Source of the DNA: Sipunculus nudus
Taxonomy: Eukaryota; Annelida; Sipuncula; Golfingiida; Sipunculidae
Length of the DNA stretch: 64,000 nucleotides
Reading direction: 5' to 3'
NCBI GenBank assembly: GCA_026874595.1
Contig: CM049317.1
Location: forward strand, 11,752,382-11,816,381
Shown: positions 53,701 to 64,000 of the stretch, piece after piece
Layout: every line of letters begins with the position of its first letter
How positions within the stretch are numbered: the first letter of the stretch is position 1
Translations under genes and position numbers: made by a program
Notes under the pieces: generated by a model
The model's database searches: none
What the model saw: only the letters and a program-made list of their open reading frames with translations
What the model was told of the DNA's origin: nothing

Positions 53701-56700
53701 TTGGAATCTATTCACCTGACCCTGTCTTTTCATTTTTGCAGCTATACGTTGAAATATTTGCGTGCAAAGAGCCTTCACCGACATACATGCCCGTTATCAT
53801 TTTAAATGATGTCCTCTGGGCTTCAATTTATACAAAGCACCTTTTCTTAAAATTTTCAATTCGCTATAGTCTTATAATTTCTCCGGATTGGCGTCCGGCA
53901 ATAAAGATGTCGTACTCATGTTGTTTATCGCAAATAAGTGTCACTCTTAGTTCGTAGACCCTATATGCCTCACGTCTTTGGTGTGATTTGTTAAATAGCA
54001 TAATTAACCATTCTTTGCTGACAGTTTTATAGGGAAAGGAGTGACTATATGGCCGGCTTGGGAGCGTATTGTGTGGGTGAATCTGTGTCTGTTAGATGTG
54101 ACATGTGAGGGAATCTTAGAGAATTCTAGTACAAGTAATATTTATATCATGTTGTGAGCCACATAGTAAGATGTCTTTGCCGGAAGCCTAGGATTAAAAT
54201 ATGAAACATTCAGTCCCTATCAGCTTTTTACAGAGCTATTAACATTCCTATTGAACAACGGATCTAGTGTATTATTAAAATGAGTTTCTAAAATTGGAAG
54301 ATAATTTAAAATAAAATGTTAGTATGGATAGAGCTTCATCGCTTTATTATTATTTATTTTCAAATGATTTCTTTGGATCGTCTTTTCCTAATGTATTAAT
54401 TATATATTTGAAACAAAAGGTATGGCTAGGTGCTTTTTCTGTAAACGATTTCATCTGAAGCATCTTTAATAAAACAAAAATTGCGTAACATACTTCTTGC
54501 CATTTTAAATGCCCACCTCCAGGGTGCTTTTGCCAGTTAACTCACGTGGCACTACAGCGATAGATTGTGCACATTGACGTCTGAGATGTTTATCCCAAGG
54601 CCCATCTGTGGAGAATATTTTAGTGTTGATCACAATTTGCCTTTCCAATACGAAACAAAATCCACCCGAATAATAAAAGCTTTAAATCTTTAAATATTAA
54701 ATAAAATATATGTTTCTGTTATCACTATATCTTATCATCGATTTTTGTCTCCATGATGATTCTTATTATGTTTATTCGTGTATTGTCTTATGTATATTTT
54801 ACCTCTTTCTGGTTTCCAAAGCGACATCCTTGTTAAAAGATAACTTTCAAAATCGAATAATATTTCGATTGGTAATGTAGTTGCCTGCAATGGATCGATG
54901 CCTCGTAATTCTATCAAGTCTTTCTCAACAGCTCTTCTTATTTCACCTTGACTGACCAAATCCCACAGTTCGTCCAAAGCCTGGACTGTTTCACATGAGA
55001 TACTGATCTCTACGCATCCCTCTCGGACCTCTTCAATCCACCTTGATTCACTTTGGAGGACTATATTCAGAGTATTTTCTTCACTTGATATTTTCTCAAA
55101 GTTGATATATAAATCTGTTAAGCTCTTTTTCAGGGCTGCGTCGCCTACGCAAGAATTAGTTAAACGAATTTTCAGCTTTACCTGTTTCTGGGGCTCTGAA
55201 ATTGAAAATCATGTAAATCTCATGAAATAATTTATTTAAAATGTTTTGTTGGGTATAAGTAAAAGGCTTTGACCCTAGTATTTAGGTTGGCAATAGTTAT
55301 GTCATCCGAAACCAAGTCATGACAGTTAAAACTTTCTTTTTCAGGAGTGTTTTTGGGCAAAATATAAAAATCTGAAAAAGAAAAGTTGCTTTATGAGTTC
55401 TTCATTTGTTTACAGTCATTGCTGTTCTATTGTCTGACATTATAATGCGTCATTATAAGATTTGTTCCATTTGTAGGACAAAAATGTAAATATATGACTG
55501 CAAATCACACATACGGTGAGCTATGCAGGACATCAATATGGCTCATTATGGGTCTTAAGTATACATCACGTAATATTAATAATTTGGCATTTTATGTACT
55601 ATTATGTTGAACATTATTCATAGAATATAATTCTCTTCCGTCTCAGGTATGTGCTCCATTTATCATCAAATACCTTAGAAACAACCTTGTATGAACCTGA
55701 AAAAAGCTGTGCTGTCATTTGTTTTTGCATCGATAAATGGACAATTGTGATAAACGACTTATTATAGGGTGGTTTAATAAGCATTTCTATTCATTTTATA
55801 TGTCATATTCTGGTTTCTTCATGTACTGCCATTGTGAAGACTAAACAATATATATGTATCTAAACTAAGCTTGCAATAACAAAGAAATTAGTTCGAGATA
55901 AATATGTTGTTTATCAAAATAGCTCTAGAGGGCCTTATCACAATGTTTCAGTTTGCAAACTATTCAATCACACGATAATGGCAGAATCAAGACACCTATA
56001 TCAGGTGATTCGCACATTTCTGTCAATGTAAATAGTCAAAATGAAGACAAGTAACCCTTACCCTTTTTCAGGAAATCGGCTATATGGCCTTGGTTGGTCC
56101 TATATAGCCCTTCACAGAATTTCACAAAATCAGCTTCCGTTCTTGTTAATAAATGATTCAAGAACATCCGTTTCTTTGCTACAGTGTTATTGCTCTGCAT
56201 TGTAAACATTATACAGACTTGACATAAAACAATAAGAGAGCATACCAAAATTGTAAAGGAGTAAATACTAAACAACATAGAAGTGCAAATGGAAAGATTC
56301 GAGACTTAACAGTATCTTTGTGATTCATTTTTTCATTAATTTGATTTAATAATTTATCAGGAAAACAATGCAGAATAAAGTGCAACTGACCATATTTTCC
56401 ACTTTTTCCTTTGTAATGACTTGCCATTCCATTAAATAATCCAATAGTAAAGTTGTTTCAAGGTCCAACCATTCCATTAATTTGGAACGGTTATCTTCGA
56501 TCTTCTTTTGCCAGTATTCTGTGTAATACATTTTAAAATAGTCTCGCTCAAACGTGCTAACCAACAAGACCATCTTGCGTAAACATATCTCATAGAATGA
56601 AGTAGCTAATCTACGTTTGCTGAATAATTGCCACTTGCGATTGCATCAAATCTGTAACCATATATGTTTCCTTAGCAAAAATAGAGGCGATATTGAGTTG

Positions 56701-59000
56701 AGTCGGGTTTCATTGATAAAACCGCCCTTTGGATGTCGGAAGCAGAAATATTCACATATACCATTTTACGACAGTATTTACAATTAATTTGACATATCAA
56801 ACTAACCAACACCAACGGGTCTTTAAATGATTAAGTTAAAATATTCGATAGCTGGCAGTGTTGTCATCCCATTGTCATTGTCTAACGCTTGATATATCCT
56901 AGATTAGCCATGATCAATCGTTAAATCTGATACGGTCAGCCATTTAATTGGTGCGCCTAACTATAACACTGATTCCCTGATGGAGTTGAGTCAATGATTT
57001 GTGCTTTATGACGAGTCTTTCATTTCCGAACCTCTTAATTATTGAAAGGTTGTCACAGTTGTTGTTGGGAATTTCCTAAGATTAATCTGTCATTTTATTT
57101 AAACACAGATTGGAACAGTTACTTATGTTTATTTGTTTCAACCTGCTTACCTTGTACTGGTGCCTCTTGAGCAGGTTGAACTTTATCAAGACGAGGCTTC
57201 CCAATGTCTATATTCATATCCGAATGTTTAGAAATTGCACCACCACAAATTAAATCATCTCGAGAAGTCCCTAATTCATCATTTAAGATGTCTTCCTCAG
57301 GATTTGTCTGTCTGCTTGATTTCTATGATTCAAATGAATATCATAAGCACCACGTGCATTTACAGAAGATGACTGTCAACGAAGAGGCTTTTACTTCATA
57401 CAGTTAGAACACCTAAGGATGTTCTGTAGAATAACATTTGTCATGTTGTGTAAGGCCCAGTTTTAATGAATGTTTTTAAGGTTATTAATACTAGCATTTA
57501 AAGAGACGTGACCAAAGAAGGATTACCAAGGAATGCCTTTAATTAGTTTTACCCTGGCTAATTTTAATCTCCTTTTATGGTTAAATAGAAAATCTGATTC
57601 AATATTACTCATGACAACATTAATATGTTAAATGTTACCGAGTGAATTGTTGAAAGTTTGTATTTTGTGTACAATGTGAAAGGGCAACCTGTCGTGGTTC
57701 CGTCAAACATTCATAGTATAATTATGAATTCCGGCGCAATTTCTGCTCTTTTCTTGAGAAAATTTTGAGGTTTTGTACAAAATAAATTTCTAATATTTTT
57801 ATGTTTTAATCTGATGTTATTAAATCATTTTAACCATACATTCAAACGTTCAATAAATCTTAGAAATAAGCTTTAACTATTCAATATTACAGTCTACAAG
57901 CTTTGTATCATATTGCATCTTACAGGTATTTTTTTTTACGATTCAACACAGGTAGTTATGTTTATTACTGACATTGATCACTGATTTTAATACTGGTAAT
58001 GATCACTGGGACACTGGAATGTCGCATGAAACACAGAACACAACTTGCAGTTATGGCAAAATAATGGTAACCGGCTTAGCTTTGTTTGGCTTCTTAACAA
58101 AGGTGTCTGTAAACTACGGCAGAACAGTTTAATCCAAAAAGGCCTGCCGTGGCATGATCTAAATCACAAGTGTGTATTTAATAATGTGGTCATTAACTCT
58201 CTCATCTCCGGAAAAAAACACATAATGTCAACAATATTCTCTATTAGCCTATGAACTTTTCCAATACCTAGCTAAGACGGTCGAACATGCTACATCACAA
58301 ATTACCTACTTCCTCCTGTCCCCTGTTTAGATATGGTTGACCTTAAAATTTCTCGTACATATAGTAGTATATTTAAGATATTATTTGTCATGGAATTTAG
58401 CTTTAAACGTATTTAGCTTTACAGATATATCATTGGCTTTATACGTCAAAACTCACCTGGGCTTGCAGTTCAGAGAAGCTCAGATGTCTCATTCTTGATT
58501 TGCTTTCATCGGTTGCTCTCCTACTCATTTCTTGATGATTCTGTTCAAAGATGTCACCACTTTTTCTTCCTTCCGTGACTCTACAGCCCAAACCTGTATC
58601 ACATGTCTCTTGGTCCTGGATAACTCGATGTATTATGTTTTGTTTTTCTGAATTCCGCTTCATATCCATGGTGTCTGAGAAATTGTTTGCGCTGCTTTCT
58701 TCAATTGAAAGTGTATTGTAGGAACTAATCTGCAATATTAAATATGGTTTGCTTTTATATCCATCCCTTCCCCAAGGCAATTTCCCCTGCGATAAATGGA
58801 AAGTGTGTAGTTTACAAAAATAAGTATTATAATACCTCTACTGATATTCTGTTAAAAAAAACATAGGAAAAAAAAACTTTGACCAGTTAAGAAGTATGGT
58901 TTCCTAAGTGGTTAAAACATCATAATTGATTATTAAAATATGTCTTCTGAACAAGAGCCCCGAAGCTAAATGCATCGACCGTCTGCTATTAGTTGTTTTC

Positions 59001-59047
<47 letters not shown>

Positions 59048-60830
59048 AATAATATGAAAAGCACATTGTGTGATTAGGAACCATGTTACTTGCTCATCGA
59101 CACAACGTGCCTTGAAAAGATACATATAGAAAACCTGTGTTCAATAAAAGTTCATTACCAGGACCCACCTAGTTCCTCTAAGGTTTGAGTTTCCCAGTAA
59201 TAAGTAGAGTTTTTCCTGTTGTTGAATCCTGAGATCCTGCTTATGATGGTACTTGGTAGGAATGAAGCGGTACCGTGTGTTAAATGTAAAGGGGTTAAGA
59301 TTCATTGAGTATGAATACCATCACGAATCTTATTTTACACACATGACGTTATGCTGATATGGTACGTTGAATTGGTTTTACTACATGTGAATGAAGAAAA
59401 GAAATGCTACATTTCTTATAAGGAAACATTGGTCATGTGGAGACACGAAAAGAAAAGCTTACAGGAGGCGGACTTATTTCCTGAGGAAGTGTAATCATTT
59501 GTAATACATCGAACTTTGTAAAGCATATGAGGAAATTCAATGGTAAATTTGGGCACGCAGTGTTGTTACGCTTCGAAAGCATTTTCCTTTATGCTGCCAC
59601 TGCTGGCCAGAGTTATCAGATGGGTAAGGCAAAAAAAATAATGAAAATAAATAAAACAAAGTAGGGTCCTCAGGCACCGCCGCGTCAATTTTAACCCCCG
59701 CATCAAAATTTGTATTTCGATTTTCAATAGAAACTTACCAATTTTGAGCTCCAGCCGTTCTGACATTTCTTTCGAGAGGATAAAATAATACAGTTTTTAT
59801 AAGATTTCCCTTGTTATATGGTGCTTATACCTGATCAGCAAAAAAATTCTGTTATTATCATGATTTTCCCTGATCATTTGACATTTTTATAGTTACATTA
59901 AAAAAAGTTAAAAAATGAATAAATAAAAATCGTCCGCGCGCACTGAGAACTCAAGTTTTATTTTTCTTGCCTAATGTTTAACTTTTTAAAAAATGAATGT
60001 CAAATGACATCTTTCAGGTTAAATAAGTTGTTAAGGGTAATTAAATAAATTTTATTGGTATTTTATCAAACACTTTTTGATGACAGCTGAACTTCAGAAT
60101 GATAAATTATTAATGCTAGTGTGTATCATAAAAAGATCAAGATCAAGATTTTGGTAAAAAGTTTTCATGTTCCACAGTGTATAACTATTTTTGATTATAT
60201 AAATGGGCAGCAGTTTGGAAATATTAAGATTAAAATAAACCATATTAATACACATTCAGGTACGAATCAAAATACCTTAAAGAGAAGAAGAAAAAAAAAA
60301 AAAAAAAAAAGAAAAAGAAAACAGTGAGGAAATAGAGTTTACAGGATAAACCACACACGCCCTAGCCGCGCCTTATCGGACGACGCAACCTGTTCTGAAG
60401 GGTTTAAGACCAATCTTTCCGACCTACTACTAACGAGGTACGCATATTTCCATTTCTTTCTTTAGGAACAGCTTCCTTGTATAAACATACATTTAAATCA
60501 TCTTTCTTATCATCCTCACATTAATCTAGCCTTTTAACGTCTAACATTATATTATACCAGTAAAGGATCTTCGAAAATCTGAAAACCCTCCCCGTCCCAT
60601 TCCGGTTCGAAAATGTGAACATCATCAGTGACCATGTCTTCAGGGCACACATATGGATCTTTTGCTACACACAAAATAACTGTAAATTAATTGCTACATA
60701 TCTTATTGATATAGTATCCCAATGAAGGGGTGTATTTTATTTTATCATTCAGAGTAGAAAAATGAGCCGACATTCCACATATGATTTATTACCTCCTACC
60801 CCATTGTAAGCCCGATTACCGGTTTCTCAG

Positions 60831-60888
<58 letters not shown>

Positions 60889-60935
60889 ATGGCTGGAATC
60901 ATGGCACGTAATGCCTGATTATACAGTTTGCTTCT

Positions 60936-60983
<48 letters not shown>

Positions 60984-63152
60984 AATATAGAAATATAGAC
61001 GGAAATGGTATACTCAAGGTCAGTATGTGAAAATGGCTAATGGTAGAAACCTTAAACTTAGAGATCTGTTTGCAAATTGTCAAAAGTTCTTGAGTCCAAG
61101 AGATGTTTACTATCCAGCGACTGTAGAGTTAAAGAATGCCCCCCCCCCGAGTACTTCATCCAAGTGCAGGCTTAAGTTAACCAATAGAATAAACCCGGCA
61201 AATACCAGAGATCCCTGTGATATCGGACACTTGCCTAAAATTCCTCGGGAATCGTTAATTGTTTTTGCAATCCTGACCAACAGCATGCGACTAATTAAAG
61301 TTTATGATTTGTTTTTATTTTATTACTTGCGTAAAATACACACGGCTACCACGGAACCAATGACCGGCCTCAGCTATCCTGAAAAGTTCAGTCACTCCGA
61401 GATTAGGTCAGGTTTTTACAGTCAGGCGCAATGTTACAAACAGTTGACTAGTTTATATCACAGTCAAATTATTTTTCACGTGTAGCATTTTGCTTGTTAT
61501 ACTTATAACAAAGATATGTAATAAATTATGTAATTTCTAAATATTTTTAATATATTCACCATGGAAACTTGCAATCATTTTAAGGCACTATGAAGTATAA
61601 ACAACCGCATATAGCCGCTAAAGCATAGATTATTAACTGTTATGATACTTAATTTCACAGTAAGGCAGCTGTAAAAAACATAGTACACTAGGACATAACG
61701 TCTGATATTTGATATATTTGATCAGAATTTGGAGTTGCTTGGATTCAACTTTTATAATGAAACTGTTTACTAAAATAATTACAAATTAAAAAAAAATACA
61801 GTTATATGTTATCATTTTTTATTGTATATAATCATTTAAACTTTCATGTTTGCATTTAAATAATCAATTCACATAAGGTAAAATTATAGGTGCCAGTTCA
61901 GACCCATCAGACATATGACAGAAAAAAATATTACACAAGCGTCTGGCCTTCACTGTGTTTAAGAAATAAAGATATGACCGATTTTACACTAGGAAAATAC
62001 ACATATTTTGTCAGCAGTTAGAGTGTTGGTATTTTTTTGTTATTTTATCAAATAAATACATTTTGTTGGCGAATTTGCGCTAACAATGTTTACGCCCTTT
62101 CTGCGACAAACCATGTGGCACGTTACCAGTCACGATCTCGGTGTAACCTGAAACACGACGCGTCCACGAGTTATCATTAGTAGAAACAAATGAAAGATTG
62201 ACAATGACAAATGAAAGATTGACTATGACGCTATATGAATAAAATATAAACACTGATACGGAAGAAGAACTTACTGCATCATACATTGTGCAATGAGCAT
62301 AGCAGAAAATTGACAATTTTGTATCTTTATAATCACAATAATTGTTCATATCTGAATACAAATGACTATTTATGTATATTATTAATCTATGATTAACACA
62401 ATATGATCTGTTGGTGCAATACATGCATTGATTATCATTATCCTTTAAGGTCATAGTATTGTCAAAAAAACTTAAAGGTTCCTTTTTTAAAAAGGACCAT
62501 CACATGTTAGACCAGTGTTGTAAAGAAATGTGTCGTTGTTCAACATTATAAAAATGTACCATTTTAGTTTAATAAACAACTACACACCACTTACATATAT
62601 AATTATATTGATGTTATGTTATAAATTTAGAATAAAGTTATAAATTGTTATCGTCGGCTTTGCTTTTATGTTTGGCCAAGGGCGTGAGTTTTAGGTGAAA
62701 TTACGGATTGCCTTCGTTCTGACGAGTTGAGCAAGTGTTATGAAAATATTCTTAAAGGCCTCCGATTTTGATTGGTGACTGTTTTGTTTGAAAGCGGCCA
62801 TTTCCCTTTTACGATACTGGAACTATTTCTAATTCTACATGGTTGGTATTACTATGAACTTGTATTCCGCATCGTTGCAAAGATGTCTTACACGCTTTAC
62901 TACTAGCGTGTTTATCACCGGCCAATATCCATGTTTAGTTTAAGTGGTCGTATATTTGCAGGAACAGACTAATTTGGTACATAAAGTCGTTGCGTAGTTA
63001 ATCTCTAGATAAATAACCTCAACATTCTTCTCATGAAAATATATATTCACATGAATCTTACCTAAAATCACTTCCTTTTCTGATATCTCGGGAGACCAAA
63101 ATACAGGTCGTTCGTTGATCTCTTTTTGTTCAAATAGACAGCACATGCGCAT
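49734..63152 (-). CDS. CARD-RING protein gene, nine predicted exons
   Basis: I assembled this minus-strand gene from splice sites and codon phase: 63152-63062, 60664-60558, 59768-59739 (30-base mini-exon), 58729-58457, 57307-57151, 56605-56391, 56194-56062, 55195-54803 and 50023-49734. All junction phases agree (1, 0, 0, 0, 1, 0, 1, 1), giving about 562 residues: acidic N-terminus (~220), CARD (~90), a ~130-residue middle domain and a C-terminal C3HC4 RING. Vertebrate cIAP1/2 end in CARD-RING but also have BIR domains, and I see none here. A ubiquitin ligase role in immune or cell-death signalling is inference. Weak points are the acceptors of exons 5 and 6. Exon 3 may be optional, since skipping it keeps the frame. 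Confidence 0.65.
50024..54802 (-). other. intron 8 of the CARD-RING gene
   Basis: A 4.8-kb intron. It contains (CA)n at 50758-50787, a short (CA)n(TA)n at 51672-51700, and a G run at 53348-53361. A splice-flanked segment at 52570-52462 was examined as an extra exon, but it reads into a stop when entered in phase 1. No other coding is supported. Confidence 0.55.
54803..55195 (-). CDS. exon 8 of CARD-RING gene: middle domain
   Basis: 393 bases flanked by acceptor TTTTCAATTTCAG and donor AAAGAG|GTAAAA, open in phase 1 to 1. It encodes ~130 residues with [21 protein letters not shown] and [21 protein letters not shown] recall a similar GCV.I...(A)L.ELW....SG.L..... segment beside death-fold, TIR or DZIP3-like domains in lophotrochozoan and amphioxus immune proteins, but cannot name the family. 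It probably forms a small alpha/beta module linking CARD and RING. Confidence 0.65.
55196..56061 (-). other. intron 7 of the CARD-RING gene
   Basis: An 866-base AT-rich intron between donor AAAAAGG|GTAAGG and acceptor TTTTCAATTTCAG. Nothing else was recognised in it. Confidence 0.6.
56062..56194 (-). CDS. exon 7 of CARD-RING gene: CARD second half
   Basis: 133 bases from acceptor GTTTACAATGCAG to a consensus donor (AAAAAG|GGTAAGG). It encodes helices 4-6 of a caspase recruitment domain: [17 protein letters not shown], then [19 protein letters not shown]. The LLTR...FCEGL...NQ.H.A..L pattern is the usual C-terminal half of CARDs in caspase-9-like and related adaptors. Entry phase is 0 and exit phase is 1. 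Confidence 0.75.
56391..56605 (-). CDS. exon 6 of CARD-RING gene: CARD first half
   Basis: The exon encodes CARD helices 1-3 ([20 protein letters not shown], then [20 protein letters not shown]) and ends at donor ATATG|GTCAGT, phase 0. An intron splits the CARD in the middle, as in many animal CARD genes. The 5' boundary is uncertain: acceptor GTAGATTAG at 56606 gives the needed phase 1 but has a poor pyrimidine tract. An internal ATG at 56573 could be an alternative start that yields a short CARD-first isoform. Confidence 0.7.
57151..57307 (-). CDS. exon 5 of CARD-RING gene: acidic segment
   Basis: 52 residues ([45 protein letters not shown]) ending at a consensus donor GTACAAG|GTAAGC, exit phase 1. 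The phase-compatible acceptor (GCAGACAG, 57308) is weak. A better acceptor (TCTTCGTTGACAG) about 64 bases upstream opens a different frame that stops after 29 codons. The two frames meet at a CAGACAGACA run, so a tetranucleotide indel or alternative acceptor use may be involved. Confidence 0.5.
58457..58729 (-). CDS. exon 4 of CARD-RING gene
   Basis: 273 bases (91 codons), acceptor TTTAATATTGCAG and perfect donor GCCCAG|GTGAGT, phases 0 and 0. The product is hydrophilic ([39 protein letters not shown]) with no known domain and looks like a disordered linker. An internal ATG in good context (ACCATGG) near 58670 could serve as an alternative start. Confidence 0.65.
59003..59044. repeat. (TA)n microsatellite in intron
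   Basis: A TA tract of about 42 bases inside intron 3 of the CARD-RING gene. Confidence 0.85.
59739..59768 (-). CDS. exon 3 of CARD-RING gene: 30-base mini-exon
   Basis: Ten codons ([10 protein letters not shown]) between acceptor TATCCTCTCGAAAG and a consensus donor ATTG|GTAAGT, phases 0 and 0. Because exon 2 leaves phase 0 and exon 4 enters in phase 0, this mini-exon can be included or skipped without changing the frame. Confidence 0.45.
60558..60664 (-). CDS. exon 2 of CARD-RING gene
   Basis: 107 bases, acceptor TTTTGTGTGTAG, donor TTACTG|GTATAA (acceptable, not ideal), phases 1 and 0. It encodes an acidic segment ([35 protein letters not shown]) with no domain recognised. Acidic bias and a good acceptor support it. 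Confidence 0.6.
60559..63061 (-). other. intron 1 of the CARD-RING gene and microsatellites
   Basis: The intron runs from 63061 to 60665. It contains (TA)n tracts at 60833-60881 and 60941-60981. A plus-strand open frame at 61027-61485 lacks any domain and is taken as chance. No other gene is seen. Confidence 0.5.
63062..63152 (-). CDS. exon 1 of CARD-RING gene with start codon
   Basis: The first ATG after an in-frame upstream TGA is at 63152. The exon codes for 30 residues ([17 protein letters not shown], then EISEKEVIL) and ends at a perfect donor TTTTAG|GTAAGA, phase 1. This fits the phase-1 entry of exon 2. A 5' untranslated exon further right is possible. No TATA box is obvious. Confidence 0.55.
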
Positions 63153-63245
63153 CCTAATCACCGGGACATCCGGTCAAAACAGAGATTCCATCTTGAACCC
63201 TATTATAGGTCATGAAAAAGGCACGAACCTCCAGGTGCCAGGTGG

Positions 63246-63345
63246 AACCGTTCACTAAAAAAATGGTTCTAACAGGAACATGGTTCTAGAAAGAACCACG
63301 AGGGTTCTAAAAAGAACCACAAAGAACCTTTTTTTCTAAGAGTGT
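63246..63345. repeat. MITE-like end with GGTTCT...AGAACC palindromes
   Basis: Two imperfect hairpins, GGTTCTAGAAAGAACC and GGTTCTAAAAAGAACC, lie with further GGTTCT/AGAACC halves and end TTTTTTTCTAAGAGTGTA. Terminal repeats of this style (CACTCTTAGAAAA..., GGTTCTTT...) are typical of hAT-like miniature elements in animals. The other end was not identified. Confidence 0.4.
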
Positions 63346-64000
63346 AATGTACATAACATGTTTACACTTTAACACAGCAACATAGGACTATTTCTCTAAA
63401 TAACCGCTGAACACATGTTCCTTTATAGTATTCTTATTTTCTTTTAACCGTTCCTATGGGAAATATTTTCACATCACGGATGACCATGTTACTAAACGAA
63501 TGAGCTACGGATAATGCTAAACTATAAAGTAATCTAGTCTCAAAATTAAATTTTTTTTTTGCCTGTGATAGAGCAACAACCAGATTTACATAGTTCGCCC
63601 TAAAGGCCGACCAGGCTTTTTATAACTGATATGATAAGGCTGACAAGCATGCACTTTTATGTTTCTCAAGTGGAGGATAAATGGACTCTCAGATACAACC
63701 AAGACACCGCCTGTCCCGTCTGTCATGTCCACCATATATCCCCTGAGCTATGGGGCTTGCATTTTGATACGAAACCCTCTGTGTCTTGATAATTAAGACA
63801 TGGATTGCCATGAATCTGTCTTTGAATATTAACCATGACTAGTTTCTTTAGTTTCTGAAAACTGGTGGCTCAAACTGAATTTTAAAAATGTTTGAGCATG
63901 TTCATCCTTTATTTTGATTCGGCTAAATTATATTGATACTTTCAGATTCTTAACTGTGGTTCCATCTAGTATCCTGAAAGCTTGTGTGTTTTATATGACT
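63346..64000. other. non-coding flank
   Basis: AT-rich sequence with no supported gene. It could contain the promoter or a 5' untranslated exon of the CARD-RING gene, but no clear core promoter motif was found. Confidence 0.4.

Noticed and set aside
61027-61485. 152-residue plus-strand frame
   Set aside because: No domain, contains a C-run-derived proline stretch, no splice or promoter context. Lies in an intron of the minus-strand gene.
1-64000. CRISPR arrays, bacterial operons, rRNA genes, phage or polydnavirus-like segments
   Set aside because: Short regularly spaced repeats are microsatellites or minisatellites, and no associated genes or rRNA signatures were seen.

Overview
This window looks like nuclear DNA of an invertebrate animal, most likely a mollusc or another lophotrochozoan. 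The basis is AT-rich, intron-rich sequence, many long (TA)n microsatellites, three animal-type Ty3/gypsy LTR retrotransposons, a mollusc-style 300-bp tandem repeat next to a (CCGT)n tract, and a split host gene with CARD and RING domains. The species cannot be fixed from the sequence. No bacterial operons, CRISPR arrays or rRNA genes are seen.

Layout. Bases 1-7016 are AT-rich non-coding DNA with microsatellites and a small CRE-motif cluster. Bases 7017-14793 hold Gypsy-1, a decayed minus-strand element with ~1.1-kb LTRs, and about 15.3-20.3 kb holds Gypsy-2, a second decayed minus-strand element. In both, integrase lies upstream of reverse transcriptase, the order described for Gmr1-type gypsy elements. 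Bases 21750-22790 hold a dispersed repeat with three ~300-bp tandem units. Bases 25506-35264 hold Gypsy-3, a plus-strand element with ~98% identical 0.22-kb LTRs, a matching ATAT target duplication, a PBS and a PPT.

Gypsy-3 is the most unusual object. After gag and pol (here in canonical RT-RNase H-integrase order) it carries an extra coding region inside the LTRs. This region encodes a two-zinc-finger N-terminus and a complete TatD-family metal-dependent nuclease domain with all recognisable metal ligands. Gag runs into a textbook -1 frameshift signal: a slippery heptamer T TTA AAC, an immediate TAG stop, and a 9-bp hairpin 8 nt downstream. The finger and TatD frames meet at CCC TGA in the +1 direction, which resembles an antizyme-type shift site, or may be a one-base indel. 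A small GT...AG intron-like segment precedes the accessory ORF. This copy is defective: protease has a nonsense codon, pol has two frameshifts, and RT has a clean in-frame deletion of the YxDD region.

Host genes lie on the minus strand. Nine exons between 63152 and 49734 join with mostly good splice sites and fully consistent codon phases. They predict a ~560-residue protein with an acidic N-terminus, a CARD, a middle domain and a C-terminal C3HC4 RING, which suggests an innate-immunity or cell-death E3 ubiquitin ligase. A second, less certain minus-strand gene has a terminal exon at 25023-25361 and a possible upstream exon at 41275-41339. If these belong together, Gypsy-3 sits antisense in its intron. 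The remaining DNA is non-coding and rich in microsatellites and dispersed repeats.
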